From DATARN01 sp963851105 (lineage in GTDB: Bacteria; Actinomycetota; Acidimicrobiia; Acidimicrobiales; Palsa-688), in the NCBI GenBank assembly GCA_963851105.1, contig CAWKNP010000012.1, positions 1 through 64,000 of the forward strand: a stretch of DNA of 64,000 nt. The letters run 5' to 3'. The position numbers and the translations under genes are program-made. Below are positions 8,113 through 17,160 of the stretch, piece by piece (positions within the stretch are counted from its first letter, which is position 1; each line of letters begins with the position of its first letter). The notes under the pieces were generated by a model. That model saw only the letters and a program-made list of their open reading frames with translations. It did not search any database and had not been told where the DNA came from.

Positions 8113-10434
8113 ATGGCGGCATCGCCTTTGTACGCACTCGGCCGGCTTCAGCGCGCCATCGAGACAGCATCGAACCATCCGGACCCCGAGACCCGCCGAC
8201 GCGCCGAGGCCAAGGCGCAGGTGTGGGAAGCGGTCCTTCGTGGGATGGCTTCGGGGACGCTCGATGTGGGCTCGCGTACGCCGGTCGCAGATACACCCGC
8301 GTGGGTGACGCTCGAAGTCGCGCATGGCGGCTTCGCGACGGGTCGTTACGTCGCTGAGGGTCCGCTCGCCGATGACGAGCGGGTGCTGCTCGAGCGCTTG
8401 CCGGCGGCAGTTAACGTGGGCAGTGAGCGGGCGCGACTCAACGCGTGGTTCCTCACCGACGACGGGCTCGAACACCTCGCTGCGGTCCTCGATGGCGGCC
8501 AGTACGCGGTCGACGTCCCGGAGCACGGCGCCCTCCTGGTCGCGGCGTGGCTGGTGGAGAACGGTCACGACGCTCTCGCCCTTGACCTCGTCGCGGAGCT
8601 GTACCCGCTGATCGACCGGCTTCGTTTCTACCCGGTCGAGACCGACAGACCGCCGGCGAGCGGCGCCGTCGTGCATCTACGTTCGGCCGGGGACGTCTCG
8701 GCCCAGCTCGCCCGTGTCACGGTGCAGCCCCAGGTCGCCGCCATGAACGAAGCGATCGGGACGTGGCTGCCCCTTTACGACCGGCTCGTCCCACTTTGGC
8801 TCGACACGGTCGAGGACGACTGGCCATGCCGAACCTGGCCGACAGATTGGACGGAGCGGCGCGCAGGCTGGCTGTCCGACTTCTGGGCCGCCGAACACGC
8901 GTCACAGTTGTGCGGCGAGCACCGCAAGCCGCGGAGCAACTTCTTCATCCTCCGCGACGCCTTAGAGCGGTGCGAGACGGACAGCCGCGCGCTCACGGGC
9001 CGCGATGTCGGTCGGGTCCGGATGGCGTTGCGGCGGTCGGTTGCGCGCTGGGGTGAGCCGGACTCCGAGCCGCTCGCGGCCCTGCGCTTGGCACAGAACG
9101 AGTGGGCCTCACGCCCGACCCACAAGCAGGTCGCTGATGTGCTCGTTGAGCGACTCGCGCCCATCCCCAAGAACGGTGGCATCGCCGATCTGAACCGCCT
9201 CTTGGCGCCCGTGAACGTCGACGCTCCGACCGATCGAGAGGTGCGGGTGCCGGAGTCGCTCGTCCGCAAGCTCGAGCGAGCGCTCGAAGCGCCCATCGAG
9301 GAGCTCATAGAGCGACGCGTTGTTTCGTCGAGTGAGGTGCTCGCCGAGGTGCTCCCGCAGATCACTTCTCACGTCGCCGCCGGCGCGTTCGATGATCCCA
9401 AGCTGCGTGAGCTCTATGGCCGCACCTACGCCGCGTTCCGGCACCGCCGGTCGCTCCTGCTACTCAACCTGGAACATCAGGTCCAGATCGACGAACTCCC
9501 ATGGGTGAAGGCCGTCGAACCCTTCCGTCAGCGCCGTGCGGACTCAGGCGTCAAGGCCCACGACACGCTGCGCCATGCGTGCCTGCTCGCCCTCAGCTCC
9601 TTCCCCCAAACGATTCTCCCGAACCCGCTGGTCCGCGAACTGACGGCGCTCGCGAAGCAAGCAGAGGTCGAAATCCCCTTCGTCGAGGAGGTCGCCGCCG
9701 ACATCTTCATGGGTAGCTTTACGCTCAAGTGGAGAAAGGCCGCCGCAGTCGCCGCAGACGTCATGGCGGGAAGCCTCTACGCCCGCTACTTCGACCTGCC
9801 CCCGGCCACAGCGTGGCCGGCTATCGACGAGCGAACATCATGGGTCACGGAACGGGTGAAGACCCGCTGGGGCAAGAAGACCGCCGTCGACTTCACCCAG
9901 GTCTGCAACGAACGCGCAGGTGAGGCAGCTCTCGGCGACGGCAACTTCGTCGCTCGCAACGGCACCGTGATCGAGCAGAGCCAGATCCTCACTACCCACA
10001 ACCTCGCGCCTCTTGTGGACCGCCTGGCCCTCACCAGCCGCGTGTCGGACTCAGGAGCCGGGTGGGCCACCGCAGCGTTCGGCTGGATCGTCAAGGAGCA
10101 GACCACCCGCTACGACTCCTGGCGTTCGCAGCTCCAGATGCTCAAGAACACCGCCTACGCCTTCCGCCAGGCCCTCTTCTTCCTCTCCTTCGTCGACACC
10201 AACACCCAACGCCAGGCCATCGACGGGCTGAGGTCCCGCGCTGGGTCGGAGTCTGACGAGTGGCGTGCGCGGTTCGCAGCGGTCATCGACGGGCTCGACG
10301 CTGTCCTCGACGGAGGTCAGTTCGACACCACCGGCCACGCGGGCGCGACAGGGCGCCGTTTCCTCGGCTGGTCGGTTGGCCGCCACTGGCTCCTCCCGCC
10401 CGCCGAAGACGCTCGAGCTGGAGCCCGCATATGA
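8113..10434 (+). CDS. Large protein of unrecognised function, candidate defence gene
   Basis: 773 residues from the ATG at 8113, which has a purine-rich GAAGAAG just upstream. In-frame ATGs at 8077 and 8083 exist, but the first lies inside the tRNA gene and the second 3 bases after it. I recognise no catalytic motif. The N-terminus (LYALGRLQRAIETASNHPDPETRRRAEAKAQVWEAVLRGM) is helical, followed by SRTPVADTPAWVTLEVAHGGFATGRY. The middle and end are mostly alpha-helical with a conserved-looking THNLAPLVDRLAL and a Trp/Arg-rich segment (GWATAAFGWIVKEQTTRYDSWRSQLQMLKN). No signal peptide or membrane segment is seen, so it is probably cytoplasmic. It overlaps the next gene by four bases (ATGA), so the two proteins are likely made in fixed proportion and work together. 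An immunity role is inferred only from its position beside restriction-modification genes in a mobile island. Confidence 0.7.
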   Translation: MAASPLYALGRLQRAIETASNHPDPETRRRAEAKAQVWEAVLRGMASGTLDVGSRTPVADTPAWVTLEVAHGGFATGRYVAEGPLADDERVLLERLPAAVNVGSERARLNAWFLTDDGLEHLAAVLDGGQYAVDVPEHGALLVAAWLVENGHDALALDLVAELYPLIDRLRFYPVETDRPPASGAVVHLRSAGDVSAQLARVTVQPQVAAMNEAIGTWLPLYDRLVPLWLDTVEDDWPCRTWPTDWTERRAGWLSDFWAAEHASQLCGEHRKPRSNFFILRDALERCETDSRALTGRDVGRVRMALRRSVARWGEPDSEPLAALRLAQNEWASRPTHKQVADVLVERLAPIPKNGGIADLNRLLAPVNVDAPTDREVRVPESLVRKLERALEAPIEELIERRVVSSSEVLAEVLPQITSHVAAGAFDDPKLRELYGRTYAAFRHRRSLLLLNLEHQVQIDELPWVKAVEPFRQRRADSGVKAHDTLRHACLLALSSFPQTILPNPLVRELTALAKQAEVEIPFVEEVAADIFMGSFTLKWRKAAAVAADVMAGSLYARYFDLPPATAWPAIDERTSWVTERVKTRWGKKTAVDFTQVCNERAGEAALGDGNFVARNGTVIEQSQILTTHNLAPLVDRLALTSRVSDSGAGWATAAFGWIVKEQTTRYDSWRSQLQMLKNTAYAFRQALFFLSFVDTNTQRQAIDGLRSRAGSESDEWRARFAAVIDGLDAVLDGGQFDTTGHAGATGRRFLGWSVGRHWLLPPAEDARAGARI

Positions 10435-11366
10435 GCACGCGCTCACGCGACATCTTCGAGGTTCTCGCAGATTGTTGCGACCGCCAGCCAAAACTATTCC
10501 TCGACTGTCCTCCCGACCGGCTGGACCGTGAGGCACAACTTGATTCCTCGCGACCGTTCGCGGTCGAAGCCCGAGAGTGGATGCGCGAGAACGGGGACGA
10601 GGACCCCGCTGGATGGCTGGGACGAATCGTCGTCAGCTATCTGGCGGAGGCGTCTCATCAGCTGACGGTGTTGGCGCTGCTCCTGAAGAACAGGGCGGTC
10701 CACGCGACGCTCGACCCCCTGATCCGCGCCGTTCTCGAACGGTGTGGGCGTGTCTGCTGGATCCTTGATCCTGAAGCGACCGCTTCGCAGCGCTCCGCTC
10801 GGACCCAGTTGGAACTCGGTGTCTGTGCGCACCACTACGCAGAGGCCCTGTCTCTCGTCGATGCTGCCGAGGAGACTCGGACGGAGCTTCGGCATTGGCG
10901 TGGACAACACCGAACCCGCGTCCACGCCCGATACACGGTCGATACCAATGGCGAGAAGAAAGACCTGTCGGCGTGGAGCGTGAACGGCGAGACCTACCCC
11001 AACTACACCGGGGCCGTGGCGTATGCGCTCGATCGGCACCCGCAATCGCCGGCCGTATACGCCGGTCTCAGCGGCTTTTCGCACCCCAACGTATTCTTCG
11101 CTCAAGAGCGCCAAGGGCAGACCGTGGTCGCGCGGAACGTCATGGTCATGCAAATGGATGCGATCGAACGCAACTTACGGATCGCCCTGGTCTCGCACCT
11201 CGCGGCCGTCAAGAGATGGGCTACGTACTACCTAGACCAGGATTTGGCAGACGCGGTGGTCGCGGAGGGCGACCGACTGGCCGATAAGCTCGACGAGGCA
11301 TCCGTCCTTCCGGATGTGCCGACCCCTTGCAGCCCGCCAACGTCGCCTTCGTACGAGCCGTCATAG
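10431..11366 (+). CDS. DUF5677/HEPN-like protein, partner of the preceding gene
   Basis: 311 residues; the ATG overlaps the preceding stop (ATGA). The central segment (VLALLLKNRAVHATLDPLIRAVLERCGRVCWILDP) and the later YAGLSGFSHPNVFF resemble proteins of the DUF5677 type, helical proteins with a conserved RxxxE(R/x)xxxxxWI core and a terminal Ser/Gly-x-H-P motif. Such folds are often grouped with HEPN domains, which in toxins and Abi systems can be RNases. An R-x4-H arrangement (RTRVH) is present, but I cannot tell whether it is catalytic. No membrane segment. Function is unproven; co-translation with the 773-residue protein suggests a two-component module. Confidence 0.65.
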   Translation: MSTRSRDIFEVLADCCDRQPKLFLDCPPDRLDREAQLDSSRPFAVEAREWMRENGDEDPAGWLGRIVVSYLAEASHQLTVLALLLKNRAVHATLDPLIRAVLERCGRVCWILDPEATASQRSARTQLELGVCAHHYAEALSLVDAAEETRTELRHWRGQHRTRVHARYTVDTNGEKKDLSAWSVNGETYPNYTGAVAYALDRHPQSPAVYAGLSGFSHPNVFFAQERQGQTVVARNVMVMQMDAIERNLRIALVSHLAAVKRWATYYLDQDLADAVVAEGDRLADKLDEASVLPDVPTPCSPPTSPSYEPS

Positions 11367-11633
11367 CAGCGGTGGCGCCAGGACCCAGGAGGAGATCGAG
11401 GTGAAGCGGTGACGAACGGTTTGATTCCCCGCGCAGAGGTCGTCCTACTCGCTGACAAGAACACGCCGACACCAAATTCGCTGCGCAACGCACGATGCGC
11501 TTGAGCAAGAAGGCTATGTCCCGCCACCGTAGCGATATCACGGATGGTCCCAGGCGCGGAAAACTCGCTGCTCACGGGAACAGGTCGGTGTCGTTCCCTC
11601 CGATAGCGTAGTTTCGCGAATTGCCGATCGTCG

Positions 11634-12584
11634 TTAATCGGTGCGGGTTACCCTTTCTGTTAGCTCCTCAGCTCGTGTTGCTGCGCTCGGCTCTACATCG
11701 TGTGGGATGGGCGGAGGCGGGGCTGTCCTAAGGCCGTGGAGCTCGGTGCAAGCCCGGTACAGGACACGCTCGAGTTCGTACGCTGTCGGGATTCCAGCGT
11801 GGCGGCGATACGTGGTGAACGATCCCGGCGCCGGCGCGTAGCAGTAGAGGCCCACTGCGTCGACCACCTGGGCCGCGGTCTCAGCCCATCGGACGACGGC
11901 TGCGAAGTCGGTGTCGCCGAGTACGCGCACGCCCATGAAGAAGTAGATGCGGGGACGGCTTCCGTGAAGCCAGGTGGACAGATCACCGCCGCCAGCTCCA
12001 CCGGCAGTCGGTGCCATGCCGACCATGGTGAGCCGCCGGGCGGCTTCGCCCTTCAGGTCGATCGACTTGAAGGCCAGCTCCTTGACCCGCTTGTTCGTGT
12101 CCGCCGACCCCGCCCTTCCCGCCGCCTTCTCTCCGGGGCTATTGGCATGCTTCGGAGTGCCCATCATCTTCGCCTCGAGGAGAAACTCGATCTCACGAGT
12201 CTCGTCGCCTGGATACACGCCATCGAGGTTGTGCTCCGGGATGATCAGACCTGGAACACGACGGCGGACGTACAGCCTTTCGATGCCCGAACAGGTCTCC
12301 AGAAGATCGGCGAGGACGTTGTTGAACCAGTCGCCCTTGCCGTTCTGGATAGCCGCACTGAGCTCCTTGCTCTGCCGCTTCTTATCCTCCTCGTTCCCTT
12401 CAAGCACGGCCGGAAGTCCACTGTCGAACAGCGACATCGCTGCCAAGAAATCCGCCTCGACCTGATTCCAACTCGTCGCTTTGCTGACGGTCAGCCGGTC
12501 GTACATCGAAAGAAGCGGCCTGCAATAGGGATTCGACAGAAGGACTGCCTTCGGCCTTCGGGGCGCGACCGGAGGTGGCGTCAA
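11634..12584 (-). CDS. Restriction endonuclease-like protein (PD-(D/E)xK type), partner of the upstream methyltransferase
   Basis: 316 residues from a TTG start at 12584. A PD-(D/E)xK-like active site is visible: Asp121 (EHNLDGVYPG), then Glu137 and Lys139 in EFLLEAKMMG. This matches the D...ExK arrangement of Type II restriction enzymes. It follows the methyltransferase by 18 bp on the same strand and in the same reading frame, separated only by its TGA and six codons (an ATT four codons before the TTG is the other possible start). It would cut the sequence protected by the methyltransferase. The recognition sequence cannot be deduced. The Ala/Gly-rich stretch near residue 200 and Pro-rich segment near 293 are probably linkers. 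Confidence 0.72.
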   Translation of the reverse strand: MTPPPVAPRRPKAVLLSNPYCRPLLSMYDRLTVSKATSWNQVEADFLAAMSLFDSGLPAVLEGNEEDKKRQSKELSAAIQNGKGDWFNNVLADLLETCSGIERLYVRRRVPGLIIPEHNLDGVYPGDETREIEFLLEAKMMGTPKHANSPGEKAAGRAGSADTNKRVKELAFKSIDLKGEAARRLTMVGMAPTAGGAGGGDLSTWLHGSRPRIYFFMGVRVLGDTDFAAVVRWAETAAQVVDAVGLYCYAPAPGSFTTYRRHAGIPTAYELERVLYRACTELHGLRTAPPPPIPHDVEPSAATRAEELTERVTRTD

Positions 12585-12602
12585 CGAAGCCTCAATCGCA
12601 CG

Positions 12603-14294
12603 TCACCGAAGTCGTTCAAGGTCCCGGATGCCGTAGAGCTTCCGAGCAGTAGCCGTGGCCGCTTCGACGTCCCGAGCCGAGAAGGCCGATGCCAGCGCTC
12701 GTCGATCGGACAGAGATATCGACTCGGGTACAGGGACACGGATACGCCGTACATACTGGGCCTGGAACCTGTAGCAGCCGCCCCGCATCTTCACGCAGTA
12801 GGCCCCGACGAAGAGGTTCGCGACATCGGACAGCAATAGGCCACCGAGCACGTCGAGATCCCACTGATCGCTCACGACGAAGTAGAGATTGTGGTGCGGG
12901 TAGAACCGGCCATCATCGAGGACCGGGTGGGAGGCGGCCTTGATGTCCGGCAGAACGAGCTTTGGCCGGCTCTGCAGTTCGGCATGTACGCGGTCGATGG
13001 TGCGGTACCACTGCCCAGGATTCTTCCGGGCCGTGTGCCGGCCCCGGAGCCGAGTGGCGTCGGTGGTCAGGTAGTCCCGAAGTCGTGGGTACCGGGCGAG
13101 GTCGACGAGCCCGGCGTCGTCCCACGGGTTCACCAGGTAGCCACCTGACCAGGACGCATGGCCGTCGGTGATGTCGGTGGCCTGCAGAAGTGGAAGGAGG
13201 CGGTCACTCTCGACCAACTCTGGGTCCTTCGTGATGTATACGTCGTCGCACCCGGTCGCCACGCCGATACCCACTCTTGTGCCCGTGCGCGGATCCTCAA
13301 GCGGCGGGAACTTCGCCTCCAGTTCGGCGACGAGGGCGAGCTGGGCTGGACTGCCCGTCGGCCAGAGGTCACGACCGTCGAACCACGAATCAAGCCGTGA
13401 CGCCTCGACGCTCGGCGTTGACAGCGCCAGGCGCCGCGGGCGGCGGACCCACCGGGACAACTTGTTGGCGTCCGGCTCACCGAATGCAGCCTTCGCGTCC
13501 GCCACGACCGCTCGCCGTTGCGGTCCATTGCGCAACACGACGACGGCGGGGTAGGCCGACACGTCGTCCTCGAAGGCGTCCACGTCGTGCATGGTGAGCA
13601 CCGTGTCGACCGCGAACGAGGCGGCGACTAGCGACCGCAGATCGGCGCCGTACTGGTTGCGCATCCATCGGTCGGCGCAGATGTAGCCGAGCCTTCCCTC
13701 AGAGGCGAGCAGCTCCAAGCCGAGTTCGATGAAGCCGACATAGATATCGCTCCTCCCCCGCATCGTCGTGCACCGGCGCCGGTAAGCGTCCATGACCTCA
13801 GGGTCGACGTTCTCCAACCGGATGTAGGGCGGGTTACCGACGACATAGTGCGCTGAGCCGGACTCATGGTGGGCCAGCAAGAAGTCGTCGGTCGTCACCC
13901 AGGCTGACGCGATGTCCACAGCTGAGACGTGGTCGAGCCCGGCATCCTCTAGACGCTCGGAAGCGGCCTTCCGGGCCCGCTCGGCGTTGGCGTCGAGCAG
14001 GTCGAAGGCCCGGATGGCTCCTTCGAGCGAGCGGAGCCCTCGTCCGTGTCGGCGGCACGACGCGATCAGACGATCGATCGCCGGGATTAGGAACGCGCCC
14101 ATCCCGCATGACGGCTCGACCAGTCGCCGGGCTGCGAGATCCTGGTCCTCGGTGTACCCGACCAGATCGAGGATCAGTTCGACGATCCAGCGACGGGTGA
14201 ACACCTCGCCGTAGTCCGAGCCCGGATCTCGGGTGAGTTCAGTGAGCGTCACCGGGCGGACCTCGATAAGTGACAGTTGACGTGGGGAAACCAT
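12603..14294 (-). CDS. N6-adenine DNA methyltransferase (Eco57I/TaqI-like)
   Basis: 563 residues. Motif I is VEPSCGMGAFLIPA and motif IV is the catalytic NPPYIR, in the gamma order (I before IV) typical of adenine-N6 methyltransferases of the TaqI/Eco57I group. The C-terminal half, with GVATGCDDVYITKDPE and RFYPHHNLYFVVSD, resembles the target-recognition domain of that group. The ATG at 14294 was chosen over GTG 14306 because AGGTGG lies 8 bases before it. A perfect TATAAT lies about 30 bases upstream. The restriction-like partner follows in the same frame. In many relatives methyltransferase and nuclease are one polypeptide, so this could be a split enzyme. Confidence 0.85.
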   Translation of the reverse strand: MVSPRQLSLIEVRPVTLTELTRDPGSDYGEVFTRRWIVELILDLVGYTEDQDLAARRLVEPSCGMGAFLIPAIDRLIASCRRHGRGLRSLEGAIRAFDLLDANAERARKAASERLEDAGLDHVSAVDIASAWVTTDDFLLAHHESGSAHYVVGNPPYIRLENVDPEVMDAYRRRCTTMRGRSDIYVGFIELGLELLASEGRLGYICADRWMRNQYGADLRSLVAASFAVDTVLTMHDVDAFEDDVSAYPAVVVLRNGPQRRAVVADAKAAFGEPDANKLSRWVRRPRRLALSTPSVEASRLDSWFDGRDLWPTGSPAQLALVAELEAKFPPLEDPRTGTRVGIGVATGCDDVYITKDPELVESDRLLPLLQATDITDGHASWSGGYLVNPWDDAGLVDLARYPRLRDYLTTDATRLRGRHTARKNPGQWYRTIDRVHAELQSRPKLVLPDIKAASHPVLDDGRFYPHHNLYFVVSDQWDLDVLGGLLLSDVANLFVGAYCVKMRGGCYRFQAQYVRRIRVPVPESISLSDRRALASAFSARDVEAATATARKLYGIRDLERLR

Positions 14295-14329
14295 GGCGAC
14301 GACCACCTACGAACGTCAGTTCGATTATA
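14295..14329 (-). promoter_or_regulatory. Putative promoter and operator of the restriction-modification operon
   Basis: On the reverse strand TATAAT (14329-14324) is followed by the inverted repeat CGAAC-tgac-GTTCG (14323-14310) and then the ribosome-binding site AGGTGG before the ATG at 14294. No convincing -35 box is seen at the right distance. The inverted repeat between -10 and RBS is a reasonable place for a controller or self-repression by the methyltransferase; that is inference. Confidence 0.5.
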
Positions 14330-14682
14330 GGGCGTTCGTCGTCGATGCGGGTGGATCATCGGTCTCACGGGCACCATAACTGCCTGGTGGCCGGTGGGCC
14401 GGGGATCAGCGCGTCTTCGGCAGACGCCGGTGAAATTGTTGGAGCGGCGTAGTCAGGCTGCTGTTCGAGAGCCAGGCGGGTCCTGATTCGGCCCGTCCAG
14501 TGCCAAGTATGCCGAGGCGGTGTGACACCTCACAGACACAGAGGGTTGCAGTGAATGGCCGAAGGTCAGAGTGGACAAACGGCGAGTGAGGGGAGGCATC
14601 CGCAAGTCGGGCGTCTCGGCAGCTGCTGTTGGTCGTGTCGGGTGACGTGACGTTGGGCTCGTGGTCGCCGATGGTGATCGTG

Positions 14683-14758
<76 letters not shown>

Positions 14759-14807
14759 TCGTGGTCGAGGCGTGACGGTGGGGTCGCGGGTGATGGCTAG
14801 TGGCGCG

Positions 14808-14875
14808 GGGGTGGTCGTATTGGCGGGGGTGGTCGTGGTGGCGGGGGTGGTCGTGGTGGCGGGGTTGGTCGTGGT
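14808..14875. repeat. 18-bp repeats with GGTGGTCGT core, three to four copies
   Basis: The unit GGGGTGGTCGTGGTGGC recurs about every 18 bases with small changes (TATTGGC, GGTTGG). It lies between the two hexanucleotide arrays and is probably of the same origin. Confidence 0.65.
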
Positions 14876-14933
14876 GAGGGTGACGGCGGTGGCGGAGGTG
14901 GTGGTGGTAGAGGTCGAGGGGCGGTGGCAATGA

Positions 14934-15049
<116 letters not shown>

Positions 15050-15389
15050 GTGCGGGCGAAATCGATGGGGGGTGGACGGCGAGCAAGCTTGGGGTCGGTC
15101 GTGGAGGGGAAGTTCGCGACAGCACATTTGCAGCTCACGCGAAACGTGTGCTGCTAGGACACGTCGTGCCATGAACAATCATTCAGTAGCAAGTGCACCT
15201 ATGTAGTGCCCGCTCCAATGTCACCGCAAATGTCACCACCGCAGCTCAGGCCCCTTTTTCGAGCGACTTTGCTGCACTCATCGACGCGGCTCAGGGGCGG
15301 TCGAAGCGGCGTTGGTCCGTGGAGAGGGCGGCGACCGCCGGGCGAAATCCTTGAAATTGCTGTTTCCGTTTTGGCCCATCCGGCGCCCG

Positions 15390-15404
15390 CTTGTAAATGA
15401 CAAG
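15390..15404 (+). promoter_or_regulatory. Inverted repeat in the leader of the xis-like gene
   Basis: CTTGT-aaatg-ACAAG is a 5+5 palindrome 20 bases before the start codon and just before the ribosome-binding site GGAGGT (15413-15418). The diverged copy at 20991-21005 keeps the palindrome (CTTGT-agatg-ACAAG). An operator for autoregulation is plausible, but the whole leader is conserved, so selection on this site is not shown. Confidence 0.45.
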
Positions 15405-15423
15405 AACTATCCGGAGGTGCCCT

Positions 15424-15648
15424 GTGCCACCCAATCCCGTCCCCGAACACACCTGGCTCACGATCGACGAGCTGGCCGGACTGCTCCACATCACTGAGCG
15501 CCACGTTCGCCGTCTCGTTGCCGAGGATCGCATCCCGTACACGAAGGTCGGCGGCCGGCTCCGATTCAACTTGGCCCGCGTCCAGGTCTGGCTCGACCGG
15601 AATAGCCACGATCCCGAGCAGGGCGTCTGGCGTGGAAGACCGGCTTGA
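15424..15648 (+). CDS. Excisionase-like MerR/HTH_17 DNA-binding protein
   Basis: 74 residues from GTG 15424, chosen because GGAGGT lies 5 bases upstream; an in-frame ATG at 15397 is upstream of that site. The sequence LTIDELAGLLHITERHVRRLVAEDRIPYTKVGGRLRFNLARVQVWLD is a complete helix-turn-helix of the excisionase/HTH_17 family (layout: helix, recognition helix HVRRLV, beta wing GGRLRFN). Such proteins bend attachment-site DNA and direct the integrase to excise, and can also repress transcription. It overlaps the next gene by 17 bases. A frameshifted copy lies at 21025-21248. Confidence 0.85.
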   Translation: MPPNPVPEHTWLTIDELAGLLHITERHVRRLVAEDRIPYTKVGGRLRFNLARVQVWLDRNSHDPEQGVWRGRPA

Positions 15649-15964
15649 GCCGCTGCGCCTCTTCGACCTCGACCTTCCTCGGCCGGTCAAGTCTCAAATC
15701 GAGACACCGAGATGCCCGTCCCAAATCGAGACGCCACCGCCACTGTCTGAGATTGAGACGGACGATCCCGAGGTCGAAGACTCGACCAGCCAGCTGCGGA
15801 TGGTGGCCGAAGTCGCCACAATGGTGGTGAACGCGCACGACCGACTCGAGGCTGCGATCAAGGCAGCCCGGAGGGCCGGCTTCAGTTGGCGTGAGATCGG
15901 GATCGCTGCAGGCGACCCCCACCAGACCCTTCATCGCCGGCACCGGCAAGGAGGAAGAGTATGA
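15632..15964 (+). CDS. Small protein with threefold SQIETP repeat and HTH-like C-terminus
   Basis: 110 residues from GTG 15632, inside the end of the xis-like gene. Residues about 19-46 hold a 9-residue repeat three times (KSQIETPRC, PSQIETPPP, LSEIETDDP). The C-terminus (DRLEAAIKAARRAGFSWREIGIAAGDPHQTLHRRHRQ) resembles the helix-turn-helix of small actinobacterial regulators (WxEIGxxxGxxxQxxxxR). It overlaps the integrase by four bases (ATGA), so xis, this gene and int form one translationally coupled operon. A role in recombination control is inferred from position. The protein family is not one I can name. Confidence 0.7.
   Translation: MEDRLEPLRLFDLDLPRPVKSQIETPRCPSQIETPPPLSEIETDDPEVEDSTSQLRMVAEVATMVVNAHDRLEAAIKAARRAGFSWREIGIAAGDPHQTLHRRHRQGGRV
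15691..15759 (+). repeat. Three 15-bp imperfect palindromes at exact 27-bp spacing
   Basis: GTCTCAAATCGAGAC (15691), GTCCCAAATCGAGAC (15718) and GTCTGAGATTGAGAC (15745) start exactly 27 bases apart. The first and third are inverted repeats (GTCTC/GAGAC, GTCT/AGAC). They encode the SQIET repeat of the small protein. They could be iterated protein-binding sites, or simply a duplicated coding unit. Confidence 0.7.
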
Positions 15965-17103
15965 CTTCACGTCGTCGATTCGGTCGGATCCGAAGGCTGC
16001 CATCAGGACGATGGCAGGCCCGCTATCCAGATGGGTCTGGCGATGATGTGCCGGCGCCGGAGACGTTCGCCTCGAAGGGGGACGCGGCCCGATGGCTCGT
16101 CATGGTCGAGGCCGACATGGCTCGCGGCCAGTACGTCGATCCTCGGGCGGGGCGGATCACGTTCGGCGAGTGGGCCAAGGAGTGGCTCGGTCGTCCCGGC
16201 AAGCGGGCCAACTCGATCGCTCGGGATCGCCAAGGCCTCGACGCGTTCACGCCGCACCTCGGCTTCCGCCCATTGGCTTCCATCACCCCCATGCACGTCC
16301 AGGCTGCCGTCGACGAGCGTGGCCGCCACTGCTCCCCGGCGACCCTCGCTCGCGACGTCGCCGCCGTCCGAGCCGTCTTCAACGCCGCGGTAGACGCAGA
16401 CCTGATCGCACGGTCGCCTGCAAGGAAGGTCGCCCTCCCGAAGGTTCGGCCTCCGGAGCGGACGCCGCTGACCGCCGAGGAGCTTCTCCGCCTGGCCGAC
16501 GCAATCGTCGGCCGGTACCGGGCGCTGGTGCTCGTTGGAGGCGTCCTGGGGCTTCGATGGGGCGAGGCGATCGCGCTCAGGCTCTGCGACGCCGACTTCA
16601 TGCGCCGGACCGTCAGAGTCGCCCAGACGGTCGAGGAAGTCGCCGGCCAGGTCCAGGTGGTCCCTGGCCAGGCGAAGACCGCCGGCAGTCTGAGGACGAT
16701 CACGGCGCCACCGTTCCTAATCGACGAGCTGGCTCGTCATCTCGCCGCGTACAGGTCGGGCGCCGACCGAGGGGAACTGGTCTTCGTCGGACCGAGAGGA
16801 GGCATCCTCCGGCGCCGCTTCGGAGAGCGAACGTTCCGGCCTGCGGTGCAACGAGCCGGGCTCGACCCGTCGCTCACCTTCCAGGCACTCCGCCATGTCG
16901 CCATGACGGCCCTGGTCGATGAGAACGTGCATCCGAGAGTGATGCAGGGCCGGGCCGGGCACGCCAGTTCCCGGCTGACGATGGAGCTCTACTCCCGCGT
17001 CAGCGACGGTGCCGACCGGGAGGCCGCGATGGCCCTTGAGAACCGGTTCCGACCGGCATTGTCCGATGGGAACGGGCACGGAACGGGCACGGAGCCCTCC
17101 TGA
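15961..17103 (+). CDS. Tyrosine integrase of the element
   Basis: 380 residues. The N-terminal part (RFGRIRRLPSGRWQARYPD and a SAM-like core-binding domain, about residues 60-155) matches phage/actinobacterial integrases. The catalytic domain has Arg in GLRWGEAIAL, Lys in GQAKTAGSLRT, Arg in FQALRH, His in GRAGHAS and the nucleophile Tyr in TMELYSR. The first residue of the usual HxLR box is Gln (FQALR), an unusual substitution. Its stop is 57 bp from attR, and the gene overlaps the preceding small gene by 4 bases. It would recombine the tRNA-Ile 3' end with the element's own attachment site. Confidence 0.92.
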   Translation: MTSRRRFGRIRRLPSGRWQARYPDGSGDDVPAPETFASKGDAARWLVMVEADMARGQYVDPRAGRITFGEWAKEWLGRPGKRANSIARDRQGLDAFTPHLGFRPLASITPMHVQAAVDERGRHCSPATLARDVAAVRAVFNAAVDADLIARSPARKVALPKVRPPERTPLTAEELLRLADAIVGRYRALVLVGGVLGLRWGEAIALRLCDADFMRRTVRVAQTVEEVAGQVQVVPGQAKTAGSLRTITAPPFLIDELARHLAAYRSGADRGELVFVGPRGGILRRRFGERTFRPAVQRAGLDPSLTFQALRHVAMTALVDENVHPRVMQGRAGHASSRLTMELYSRVSDGADREAAMALENRFRPALSDGNGHGTGTEPS

Positions 17104-17160
17104 GGGACGTCGTTCGACCGTAAAACAGCAGGTCAGCGGGCATGCACGCCTCCAAGACAA

